Positions 42,774 to 55,100 of a stretch of DNA of 64,000 nucleotides are shown here, in pieces. Where the stretch lies: assembly GCA_907163375.1 (NCBI GenBank), contig CAJQUW010012890.1, positions 124,001-188,000 on the forward strand, written 5' to 3'. A program made the translations under genes and the position numbers. The DNA comes from Prostheceraeus crozeri (taxonomy: Eukaryota; Platyhelminthes; Polycladida; Euryleptidae). The notes below the pieces were generated by a model. It did not search any database and was not told the origin of the DNA. It worked only from the letters and a program-made list of their open reading frames with translations. Position 1 is the stretch's first letter; every line of letters begins with the position of its first letter.

Positions 42774-44775
42774 AGACCATCGAGGTCTGCGAGGTCGAGG
42801 TTGTACCATTGTTTTCTTTGAAAACTAGTGTTGGCATGTCAACCAGACATTGTGGTGCATTACGTAAACCAAGTTGCAAAACTTAGCGTTTTTATAATAC
42901 AAATTTTTGTAAATAGATTTTTTGCATCTTATTATTCCTCAGCTCCTGTTTTGTGATTATTGAGACACGTTGATTCTGTGATTATTTCATCCTACGTTTC
43001 GCATCTCTTGGTGTTGTATTGACCTCGATGTTGAGTTAGTGTTCACCGATTCTGCCAAGAAGTGAAACAATTTAAAAGTTTATTTATAATCAAGTCCATC
43101 CTCGCTGTTGAGGCTTTTACTCGATCAGTCATTTTTGAACTGTTCATGAGAATCGTCTTTGCAGGCCACATGAACGCCTCCAGTTCTTCAATACTTATCC
43201 TATCTGCATGAAATTCCATTCCTAGCATCTCTACGTTCATGGCGACTGATCACGTGACATTGGCAGATTTGAAGACCTGAGTGGATGGAGATAACCTATA
43301 AGCAGGGCTGTGGAAGCAGTCAATGATATCGGTTCCGATCTCAATTTGATGAATGAACGATGACCATCGACGAAGCTTCCTCATATTCATTCCTGCCTCA
43401 TCCAAGGCAGGGATATTGCCTATTCACATCCACAGAATTGTGCAAAGAGGCAAGTACTTCCTGAATTATAATCGAAATTAAAAGCGATGTCAGTAGCTTG
43501 ACAGGTCTTCATCTGCTCGACGCAGTATGAGCAGATAGCACGTTAGGTCGACGAAGTCACTTCGCGACAACTGGTGAAGTCATTATGATAAAGGGCACAT
43601 ATATTTACCTTAAGACAGGTGTGGTAAGACCGGGAATCGTGGCATTTGAATTAGCAGTCAATGAGACGAAGGCGGACAAAGAATAATACATATACTCGAC
43701 TTCAATTATGCATCGAACAGAAGAACTCAGCTGAAGCCTCTGTCAATGTCTTCCTAAGCATTCTAATCAATTCAAATTACTAACAGGCCGATGACAGTAG
43801 AGGAAGCTAGAATTAACATGTTCATTCATGCACAAATGCATCTATGTTTGAATTGTATGAATGAAAGCAATAACCTGCAAGTACTACTCACAATAGCTTT
43901 ATAAGTAATACCGTCAGCTTTATGTCACAAATAGTGGATCCAAAGTCATAAAACTGACAGATAATCATACCTCACTATATAGTTGGTGCACTTTATCATC
44001 GGGATTAGCAGTTACTAATTTTCATGCATGATACATGACCAAGATAGTTACTCTAGTAAACTATGCGTTACTTACATGCGTTTCCAAAATCTGAGTTGTG
44101 TTCACGGCCGCTTAACTAAGCAAATGCAATCAACAGAAAAATCATCATGCCTCACAGGATCATAGATGCATTTGTTTATGCAGATGTAATTGCAATGAAT
44201 ATTGCAGATGTGACTGCAATAGAAGCATGCTATTTACGATTTGCAAGTACTCGTATTTTCAAAAATCTCTATTCGACCTGGAATCTGCACGGCTTAACTA
44301 CCCCCAACGCAATCAAACATACTCTCAACATTGTCCATGTCGTTTACATGCGGTAACTGATGATAACGTATTGTTAATCAAAGTTATCTGCCAACATTTT
44401 CCAACTGATGGTCAAAGCATCATTTTTTGAAAAAAAGGAATTCAAATTATCAATTTCTATTTATAGTAACAAGATGACCGAGTTGGCAAAAAATGAAACA
44501 GTCCGGAGGCACCCGGGTTTTCAAAGCTCAAAATCAACCGGTTATTATAGGGCTAAACATATATACTCATTGACATAATTCATGAAACAAACTATCATTG
44601 GCTTGAATTGAAGTTTCTTTCATTTTTTTCTCAGTTATGATGCAATATCTCGCTTTCTATGTATTACCATTCAACACATTAGAGAATGGAGAAAGATCTA
44701 TGGTGGTCAACTGTCACAATTGCTTTTACAAATTGAACATAAACGTGAACTGAAATCCAGCTTTTGTAAAATAAA
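42774..44775. other. no recognisable gene
   Basis: Open frames present (for example 43043-43240 minus) lack any signature I know. No repeats found. Confidence 0.4.
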
Positions 44776-45830
44776 ATGGCACACGATCAGTTTACCAGAG
44801 GTATGGCTATTGGAATGATTCGTTGTGGTAGAAGTTGTGCGAGTGTTGCCGAAGAGCTGCAACTATCGAGAGTCGCTGTTTGGAGGTGGTGGTGTCAATG
44901 GAAAGCAGAAGGCGATGTTTAAAGTAGATGTTAAAAAGAAGAAGGGATCTGGTCGACCAAGAAAGTCTGCAGGAAGGACAGACGCACGTCTAGTTTTAGC
45001 TGCAAAGAGGAACAGATTTGTGTCAGTCCCAAAGCTAGTCGTACACTGGAAGAGTGCCTCAAATATAGACTGTAGCGTTCGAACGGCTAACCGAAGATTG
45101 CGAGAAGCTGGAATTCAATCGTGACGACCAGCTGTCCTAATTCCATTGAGTTTTGAGCACCGCAGAAGACGAGTTGCCTGGTTTGATGCCCATCGCTTAT
45201 GGAATGACCATCACTGGCAGAAAGTCTTGTGGACCGATGAATCGAGATTCACTCTGGATTTCAATGACGGTCGTGTCAGAGTGCATCGTCTTCCAGGTGA
45301 ACGCTTTGCCCCATGCTGTATTAAAGAACACGACAGATATGGTGGTGGAAGTGTTATGCTGTGGGGTGGCATTTGGCATGGCGTACGAACGACAGCAGTC
45401 ATCATCAAAGGCACGTTCACTGGAGAGAGGTATCTCAATGAAATTGTGCTTCCAGTTGTTGCCCCAGTGGTCAGGGTGGAGGATCTCGTCTTCCAAGACG
45501 ACAACGCAAGACCACATCGCTCCTCGGCTGTCATTGCCACTGTTAGGAGATTGAACATTCAAACCCCTGACTGGCCTGCACGCTCACCTGACTTGTCACC
45601 CATTGAACAAGTCTGGGACGAGCTTGGGCGGCGAGTGAGAGACCGCTATTCCACCAGTGTTCCTGAAGATTCTCTCTGAAAGACTGACAGACCAGTGGCT
45701 TCTCCCTGAAACATCCTTCATTCAGAAACTTTGTGAATCCATGCCATCTCGGATTACTGAATGTATTGGAGCTAAAGGGGGGCACACGCGCTATTGAAGT
45801 TGAATCTGCTACATGCGTTGTTTTCCTGTG
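44776..45830 (+). pseudogene. Tc1-like transposase, near full length, decayed
   Basis: Starts MAHDQFTRGMAIGMIRCGRS with a helix-turn-helix (SVAEELQLSRVAVWRWW). Frame changes lead to a second HTH part (GSGRPRKSAGRTDARLV, a GRPR-type AT-hook motif). A DD34E catalytic domain follows: WTDESRFTLDF (first Asp), VFQDDNARPH (second Asp) and SPDLSPIEQVWDELGRR (Glu). At least two frame changes and a few stops interrupt it. It is related to the copy at 4037-4560. Terminal inverted repeats were not found in the flanks, so ends are approximate. Confidence 0.85.
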
Positions 45831-46019
45831 CTAGCGACTTGGTGGAGATTGTGACTAAATTATCAAGGTATCATACATACATGTATATATACCAGTCAAA
45901 ATTGAAAGATAACAACAGTATGTAATTATCTTAATTTAGAAAAGCATATTGATAGCACTTATTGATTCCTTCAATTTGAGATAGTTCGAACCGATTTTGC
46001 ATTTAAGTTTCACATAGCT

Positions 46020-47030
46020 TTCAATTGGCTATCTATAGCCATTGTGGCAGAGAGTGAAGAAAGACTGCAGCAAAAGATTTCAGAATGGAAACACGGACTC
46101 GCAGAGAAAGGACTGAAAGTTAATGCGTCCAAATCAGAAGTGCTCATTTCGTCAGTGGGTGGTAGTGAGGCAGAGCCATCAGGAAAGTTCCCGTGTGCGA
46201 TATGTAAGCAAAGAGTTGGCCAAAATTCAATAAGATGCATTCAATGTACTCTCTGGGTCAACCGTAAATGTAGTGGCATCAGCGGCAGCCTACGACTACA
46301 GCACATGAGTTCCACGTTTAAGTGCAAGCGATGCAGAGACCAAGTGATAGAACGTCCTCAGCCTGCCAACCTGTTGGTCGACGGTGACGAGCTTGAGATA
46401 GTTTCACACTTCTCCTATCTTGGCGACGAACTAGAGGCAGGTGGTGGAGTAGATGCTGCTGTCAATAGAAGAATTCGATGCGGCTGGGCAATCTTCAAGG
46501 CGTTGATGCCGTTCCTCACCTCTCGTGCTCCGTCCCTCCACATGAAAGGAAGAGTATATGATGCCTGTGTCCGGAAGGGTATGGTATACGGAAGCGAAAC
46601 ATGGGCTCTGAAAGTGGACAGTCAACAACGTCTGGAGAGGGTGAAAATGCGCATGGTAAGGTGGATGTGTGGCACGAAGCTAAGTGACAGAAAGCGAAGT
46701 GACGACTTAAGGCATATGCTTAACATCGAAGCAATATCCGATGTTATCGTACGAAGCTGACTCAGATGGTTTGGCCACGGGATGCGAAAAGAGCCCGAAG
46801 ACTACGTCCGCCAAGTTGTGACATGGAAAGTAGAGGGAAGAAGAAGAAGAAAAGGTCGACCTCGGAAGACATGGAGTGACTGTGTTGCCGCTGATCTCAA
46901 GCAGAATGGTCTCAAAACGGATGACGCCAACGATCGTCAACGCTGGCGCTCTGCGATCCACAGCATTGGGAAGAATCGTCCAACCCTACGAAGTCGGAGA
47001 AAACGGACGTCAAACGCAGAAGTATAAGTA
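46020..47030 (+). pseudogene. LINE ORF2 C-terminal portion (5'-truncated)
   Basis: Opens in the RT thumb (KGLKVNASKSEVLISSV), then a PHD-like Cys/His module (CAICKQRVGQ ... CIQCTLWVNRKC ... CKRC), then the connection region (HFSYLGDELEAGGGVDA, VYDACVRKGMVYGSETWAL, RMVRWMCGTKLSDRKRSDDL). After one break come LRWFGHGMRKEPEDYVR and the basic end RRRKGRPRKTWSDCVAADL. It is the best preserved of the LINE pieces here. The 5' truncation is usual for LINE insertions. It abuts the decayed Tc1 to its left. Confidence 0.85.
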
Positions 47031-49181
47031 AGCCAAAGTACATTGTGCATGCAATGCTTAGCTCATGGCAAAAGTCAAACTCAATTTACAAAATGTGGTC
47101 ACCAATTATATCGCAGGCCTATGGGACTGTTTACGAGTATGAGGCTTGTTATAGACCGGACTGCTTCTAAACGGCTGTACCGGGTCAGACAATTCAGGCC
47201 CATCTAAAAGGCTGCTCGTTCACAATTGTGCGTGAGTTATTATATTCGTACATTGATTCAAAGACAAAACGACTAACGTGCAAGATTGCTTCTGTATTCC
47301 ACAAAAAATGTGTCAGCAAAATATCTTCAGCAAGCTTACAAAACATTGTTCTGTCGGAGTGATATGAAATCAACAACTCGATATAAAGTTATAAAGTGAT
47401 GCAACAATGACAAACACCCTTCAATAAGATATCATGATAGTAAACACCAAGTCAACTGGTCACTTAGTTAATGCAGTTTTAGTTCACTTTTCAGTTTCAG
47501 ACTATTTTAGAAAATTTAATTATTTCAAAATACCTTGGAAAGGCGTCATTAATATTTGGTTACAAATCTCGCGATTATTGAGTCAATATGATTGAAATCG
47601 ATGAACACTGCCGAGAGGAAACTCATTAAAATATAGGTAGAGAGGAGTATCGATTAATGTGAATAACGCAACCATATAATGCCTGCGATCAATCATTCCT
47701 ACAGATGGAATACCTGAGCATTTGGACATCAATAATCGCAGTCAATTTTCTTAATTGAACATAATACATTTGAGGACTTTGTATGAAACGAGACAATATT
47801 TCGATTATCGGGTCCCACAATTCACTGAGATTTCGGTTCCCATCTCTCATGAAAAGTTTTAAATTAAGAATTTCATCGTCTCTTATTAAGATTTTATATC
47901 GCGACTGTGAGACGTGGAATGCCAGGCTTACTCGCTTAGAAACGACTTTGAGATCTCTCAACTCAAATGACTGGGTCAACCATTGTAATGACAACTGCTA
48001 AGGATAAAAGTTAGCGAAGTGTCGTCATCACATGGGTAAGCAGAAACTGTTCAGGGAACAACGTCTTTAGAAATGAGTTTATGTCGGACAAAAGCTTTGT
48101 GACGAATAGTTTCCTACTTTCTAAATCTCAAGACTTGTAAATTCGATGTCACTATCGATGTTAGAGGGCACCAAACATTTTTGCATGAAATATTAGACGC
48201 GACCTTTTACTTCATCACGGGAGTACTTAAATCACAATGAATTGCCTGAACGCTTCAGTTGATGAATTGAAGGGAAAATGATGAATGAAGCCTAGGGAAA
48301 ATAAATTTCTTAAAATAAGAAGTATATTTCTGCTCAATGTAAAGTCCGGCTTTTTCAAGGATCAAGAGATTCTCTTGATTCTGGAAAACCCCTACGGCGA
48401 AACAAAGCATTCACTCACTTTTTATAATACACATGGGTGGAAGAAATTTCTATTATTCTCCAAATGTTTAATTAACCGTTATTTCGCCTGTGTTTCAATC
48501 AAAATGAATTTACGATTGACAAAATTTCATATGGGTACAGAAATGCTTTTGAACTGTTGAAAGCATTACTGTTGTTTTCATAAAACTCCTCAATTTTATG
48601 TTTCATGAAACGGTTAACATCTCACACGCAGAAAATCGGATTGAATCCACTGTTTACACGTCAAAATCAAGTATTGGTCTTAGTAGTCAGAAATCAGAGG
48701 CAGGCACGCGAACATCATTCATTTTTAGTGACGACTCGGATTGGTGAAGGCAACCCTGGAAATTGTCTGAAGTTCTTGCGAATGGAAATTTCCATTCACC
48801 ACGTGTGCTATTTATTCGGAAGATTTTAGCAATGAACAAAGTCGCACTCTGATCACGACAAATTTCTTTGTTTATTTTAATTCAAAATGCCATGAACAAT
48901 AAATAACTCTGAGTTGCATACTATTAAAACATCACCAATTACACCACGCATGCACTCCTTGTGTTTTGTCTAATTTTTGATAACGTGTTAGGAATAGTTA
49001 AGAGAGTTCTTGGCATCTAATTATATGAAAGTGTCACATCAACAACCGATACTCCATTAAATTTACCCTCAGTTTCATGATTTATCACTGGGACGTTGCC
49101 TTCAATGTTAGTCTTGATTATTCGACAAAATCGTGTCATGAGAATCGTCATATGAAATGACCTTGGTCCACACAGAAGTAA
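47031..49181. other. no recognisable gene; 3' flank of TMEM256 homologue
   Basis: The right end includes the presumed 3' untranslated region of the minus-strand gene. Otherwise nothing identified. Confidence 0.4.
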
Positions 49182-52100
49182 TCACAAAATCATTGAGAGC
49201 CAACCGCCAATCAGCATCATGCCTCCATAAGGAGCGATGAATCGTGCATGCGTATTTCCACTGAGTGCATGATAATAACAGGAACCACAGAAGAGGGTCA
49301 TACCCAATGAGATCATACTTCCTACCTGAAAATGAAGGCAATTTATTCATGAAATGTCTGAAGTGTCAATGCTCATCAAAATGGAGTATGCAACTTACCA
49401 GATACGGACGACGTGTCAATGGAACAGCCAACAATACAACCGAGTGTATAATATGATATCTGTTTCCAGTGTCGAATGCCAGCTTTCGCTCTGGACTGAT
49501 GTTTTCTCCTTTCATCACTGAAAAGTTGAACATTGCTATACAACACGCGTACAATGGCTTACTACAATAATAATGATGCGTTAACTTAATTTTTATCAAG
49601 AAAGTTCACCCATGCCTTCACATCATAGCTTTCTATCAAAGATGCCGGGCATAAATCGGAAATTTCCAATTTATGCCCACCAATTTCAATGAAGCTACAA
49701 CTTCCCTTTAAAACCTGCAACTTTCACGTATCTAAAACATGATCATTTTAATGCTATTACTCGTTCTCGTTCATCGACATCTATTGACCACGTCACAAGT
49801 GTCTTTTAATCTATAATATACTGCGGAAAGAAAATCGTAACACTTAAGACACAGGAGCCATTATTTTCATTAAAGAAGAAGCATTAAAACTATAACTTAG
49901 AATTTGATTCACACATCTAGCAACCTGTGTGACCGCTTCTAGCACTAATACAAGCTCAGATTCTATAGTTCATAGAGTCCATCCGATTTCTCTCGCTCAA
50001 TTCATTCCCAGTGCTCTTCAACCAATGTTTAGAAAAGTGCTTCGATATTAGTAGGGGAAGTTGGATATGAGTCTTTCACCTTTTACCAGCTCATTCCACG
50101 CAAGCTAGATCGATGAAAGATCAGGAGAACATGAAGGCTATGGGAGTCACTCAATTACTGAGCTGTTATCATCTGGCTGGTGTTCTCTGTCAGCCGCGCA
50201 TTGTCATCATGGATGAAGAGATGGTGCCCCTGTACTGTTCGAATAACAAAAGATGCTATAACCTCCGGGAGATAACGTAAGTCATCCAAGGTACCTTGGT
50301 GACAGTAGCAGCCTTGACTCGAGCCAAATACCGGCCGAAATCTTGACTCTACCACCGTCGAATCGATCATGTTATGAAATGCAACAGGCTGCATATCTCT
50401 CGCAATAGACACTCTGTGAGCACCAGCTCTTCCGTCGTTGAAATTGACGGTGAAACGTGGTTTCTCCGTCCACAAATTTGATTTCTCCTTCAAAATTTGT
50501 GAATTCTAACAGCGCTGGTCCTTAAGCTTATAAATACAGGCTGTCCCAGATGTCTCTACGAATTTCATTTTTATTTTACAAGAAAACTAATAATGATACA
50601 GACATGAATCAAGTTTCATTTTGAAAAGCAGACATGGGAGATTTGTCTGATATACACTCAAGGAAAAAATAAAGTACCCGGTGTAAAAAGTTATGTTAAC
50701 AGTGACAAATTTATTATTTCAGTCATTTTTTTCTACTCGTTGGTGTGAAATATGAACTTTAGAAGTTAAATCAATAGTCAAACCATTAGGCCTCAACCAC
50801 ACAGCGAGCTTTTCCAAGCGTTTTGCAGCAAATACAAAGTCATCATTGCAGCATTTGTAGACTTCCATAATCCACGCAAAAGCAAACTAGAGCGATTGAG
50901 CGATTGAGTGGACATGCGGTTACTCGAGACGCTTGGGACGCTCGTGTTTGCTTTGCTTTCAGTGTAGCTGAGGCCTAATGCTATGATTCCATTCATTGTT
51001 CTTTCATGCATACCGAGCTGTACTCTGTTCAATCCGCTAGCTACATACACCACAATCATTGACAGTATCGTAGCATTAGCAAATTAGTCATGGCGACACG
51101 TGGATGTGATTTGACTGAATTTTAGAGAGGTCAAATCTACGCCTTAAAGTTTCATGCGAATTTTTCAAGACCTAAAATTGCTGAGTGCCTCGAGATATCA
51201 GAGAACACAGTCAGAAAGTACCTACAGAGGCTATCAGGCTGAAAAGTACAACTGAAGAAGATGACAAGGAAATTAACCTTTCTCTTCGAACCATCCTTTT
51301 TGCTCTGCCAGAGTAATTAAGCAAAAATTAAGAATATGCACCAAAGGACCTAACAAATCGATTGCTGAGCGGTGGTTTCAAGGCATTTACACCAGCTAGA
51401 AAGACAGCCTTGACAGCAGATCCATGAACATCGCAGAAATGGGCTACAGAAAAGTCATCGTGGACTTTGACGAGGTGGAAGAAAGTGGTGTTTTCTGACG
51501 AATCGAAATTCTGCTTGGGTCAGTCACGAGTACAGTATGTCCGTCGATCGATAGGAGATCGGTACACGGATCGCTACGTCTGCCGTACTCCGAACAGATC
51601 TGTCGCGCATGTAATGGTGTGGGGTGCATTCTCAAGTAATGGACATACGAGCCTGGTGAGATTTCAAGAGGGATTGGATGCCCAAAAGTACATCGACATC
51701 CTTGAAGGTAATCTTCTTCCAGTATGGAATACAATCACTCAAGCAGGTGGCATCCAGCAAGACAATGCGCGAACCGGACGAAACTGTTCCTTCAACACAA
51801 TGGAATCTACCTGACATGAATCCCATCGAACACTGGCACAGATAGAACTGAAACTCCAAAGAGAATATGAGGACCCAGAAGACAGTGACCTACTATTTGC
51901 TAAGCTTGATGTCATTTGTAATGAACTGATGGATGATGTCATTTATCGAGCTTCTCTTATCAGTTCAATGCGTGATCGCGTAAAGCAGTAATGGATGCTG
52001 AAGGTGATTTTACGAGATTTTGACTGTTTTCTATGTACTAGTACGCCTTTTTCGACTTTATTGTGATCGAGTAGTTGCATATTGTCTTGTTGTTTCGAAA

Positions 52101-55100
52101 TACGGGTACTTTATTTTTTCCTTGAGTGTATGCCCGGCTGCTTAAATGGTTTATTTTTCTTTTTTTCATTGCGGCAAAGTTATCATTGTTTTTCGATAGA
52201 TTCTGTAATAATAATGATTGTATTGTTATCCAATCGAGTGATGCGAGTGATGTTCTTCATTGATCAACGCCTGAAATATCTATGGTAATTTCAATCACAC
52301 AACATTTGAAACTTGTTTTCTACTTATTAGGTTATTATTCAGCTGTCGAGTCATTGTCCGATATCTTCATTTTGAAAAATCTCGACAAAATTTTCAAATG
52401 ACTGTTCTTCTACTGGATTCACTCTGGTTCTTACTGTGCTCTGACGAGATGGATAACTCTGTACGCGCTCGCATTATTCGACTGTATTACTCATCTGGTT
52501 GCTCTCCAACTGCTACCTTGCGTGCGTATAAGAAGGAAAGTGGTGAACGGCATCCTACCTGTACTGAAGGCGGAATTCGAAATCTCGTCAAGAAATTTGA
52601 AACTTCTTCGACAATTGAAGACCTTCTCAGATCAGGGCGACATTCATTAAGTGGTGATCGTGCTTTGATTGTTTCTGGAGCAGTGGAAGAACTTAAATCA
52701 AAGAACAATTTTGGAATCTGCTCTGTGCGCGAGGTTGCTGAAGCATCCGAGATTTCCAAAAGCTCTGTGAATGAAATTCGTAGAGACATCTGGGACAGCC
52801 TGTACGTGTATATGCTTTTCTCAACAGCGTTGGTCACCCGAAAAACCCGCGGGTTTTTCATTTTCGGGTAAAACGGGCGGGATTTTCGGGTTTTTCAACA
52901 TTAAGGATTTTCCGCAAGTTACTGGTTATTTACATGCTGTTATGCATTTTTGTGAAATGCGTATGCGCCATTTTGCCTCTTATTCAAGAGAATTAAGTTA
53001 TGCTGTGAACAAGTACACATTTTAAACAAAACTAAATCTTTTACATAGCTTGTATTTTCATAGCCTGTAGAAAATGAACGTGGGTAAAGTATGTCATGAA
53101 ATCTTTAAAAGAACAAAAACAAATTGATCACAGAATTTGTATGAGTATGAGTAGATCCATTCTGTATTAACCATCAATCTAAATATCTTTTAACCATAAT
53201 TTCTAGATAAAAAGCATTATTGATAATAAAGCTCTGTCATAAAAATCTTATGACAAAACTATAAAGAGGCAAATCAATTTATTTCGTCAGACTCAACAAG
53301 ACACTCCTCGAGTGATCCTGCACTTTCAATGCCGTCAACCATGTGCAGGATCGTCGAAAATATTAGTGCATATCTTAGTAACCTATGCCTATATCTACAT
53401 ACCTACAAAATGTAAAATGTTTGAATTTAACGACAATTTCTCCTTTAACCAGTCTTAAAACTTCTAGGCATCTCTAAAATATGATAGGTCGCTTCTGTGA
53501 AGATGACGCTGGGGAGCGCAACGATTCTTCCACGATAAGGTGTCAGAGGGAAAAACCCGCCCGAAGCTACCACCCGAAAAATCCGCCCGGGCGGGTGAAA
53601 CGGATTTTTCAGTCGACGGGCGGGTTTTGATCAACCCTGCTTCTCAATGACCTGCAGACAGTGAACTACTAATGGGATCTAAATGATTTCATATCGATAG
53701 AAAAGTTTATTTCTTGCACTTTCCAACGATCAAAAAAAAATACTTCATTATCATCATCTGATTCATGAAATTCTAGAAAGTGGTATTTAGCCGATTTATC
53801 AGACTGAAATGTTCAAGCATGTTAAGTTGAAGCAACAACCATGATATCAAATGCACATATCAACGCAATAGTACGATGATGCCAAGTTATCAAGAAGCAT
53901 CAATAAGAGAAACCGGAAGAATTCCTGATCACCTTTTTGCATCAGTTTGCGTAGAAACTAAGGACGCATGGTAGCCGTCAGTTACGAAGTTTGTGTCTGA
54001 TGCTTCCAGCAATGTCAGGTACATGTAATACTGCAGAATCAAGGTCTCGATATTTCTTTATTCAAAGGATAGCAATGACAGTGCAACGCAGTAGTGCTCC
54101 CTCCGCAATGAAGACATTACCATCGGATTATACCATAGCAGAAATTTCTTTATCAGGTTTAATTTGATTCAATGTGACTTTGTATTCTTCGTCATAAAAT
54201 TATTCAATTTGCCTCTTCCTCAAATTGTATGATTAATTCCGTCAGATTCTTGCAATTGGTGTTTATTGAAATAATATTCAAAACAAACCGAGGACAAATT
54301 TAAAAATTTTTACTAATTAATTGAGAATGTAGTTTTTGAAAATATCACGTCTCGAAAGGCAGTTAGCGACTTAAGCCTTGCATGTTTGAAAGTTGAAGTC
54401 TGAAAAATTGACTAGAGCAAAAAGTATATGAAAAAAGTTGAAGAAAATTAAATATCATGCATACAAAAATGAACCCTTCTATCGTTAGAAAATCACTCAA
54501 AAAATCAATAATTCATGGGCTACAAGCCACTGAATGTGAAGGTCTGATCATCTGTGCTCGCTTAAAAAAGGTTAACCGACCAAATGTGTGAATAAATGTG
54601 TAGGCCTAATTAAGTTCATTCTTTTATGGTTTTAATCATTTTCAAGAACAATAGGCTCAATAATATAAAGAACATGTTCGTAGTCTCAGGCTATCCGATA
54701 ACATTAGTGCACTTTCCGACCATGCTATCAGTAGTCATAGCAGCAATATGTTCATTTCAGATTTTGAACTCCACATTCTGGACAAACGTAAATCACCAAT
54801 AGAAGCTCGTCTAAAAGAAGCTATGTACATATGTGATAGGAATCCAGATCTAAACCGTAGACACGAGCTGGTCAGTTGAGAGATGCTCTCGTCTAAGCGA
54901 CTAGATACAGGCAGCATTAAAGCACGTTCACTGATTTGTTCGGCACATTCTGCACGTTTTTACCAGACACTGAGGCTGCGACTGCGTCGCGAAACCAAAC
55001 CAAAGGGAGTGCATTTTTTCTTTCAACTTATGGAGGCTCAATAATATAAATGTCATCAAATTTTTAAAAGGCTGTCATTCATTTTGATGAAATTAAAATC

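Larger units (their letters stand above)
50655..52128 (+). mobile_element. Tc1-like element nested in the mariner derivative
   Basis: Ends CACTCAAGGAAAAAATAAAG and its exact complement form inverted repeats of about 26 bp, with TA at 50653-50654 and 52129-52130. The element is 1474 bp, has a decayed transposase and contains a small MITE near its left end. Different Tc1 subfamily from the 3.7-kb copy. Confidence 0.9.
50537..52802 (+). mobile_element. mariner-like element, internally deleted, with a nested Tc1
   Basis: Outer ends are perfect inverted mates over about 34 bp (CAGGCTGTCCCAGATGTCTC at the left, its complement at the right) with TA on both sides (50535-50536 and 52803-52804). Without the nested Tc1 the element is about 790 bp and keeps only the N-terminal part of a transposase, so it is a non-autonomous derivative. 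Confidence 0.85.

Noticed and set aside
44147-44430. Overlapping plus-strand frames of about 68 codons
   Set aside because: Built on short ATGCAGATGT-type repeats; no conserved pattern.
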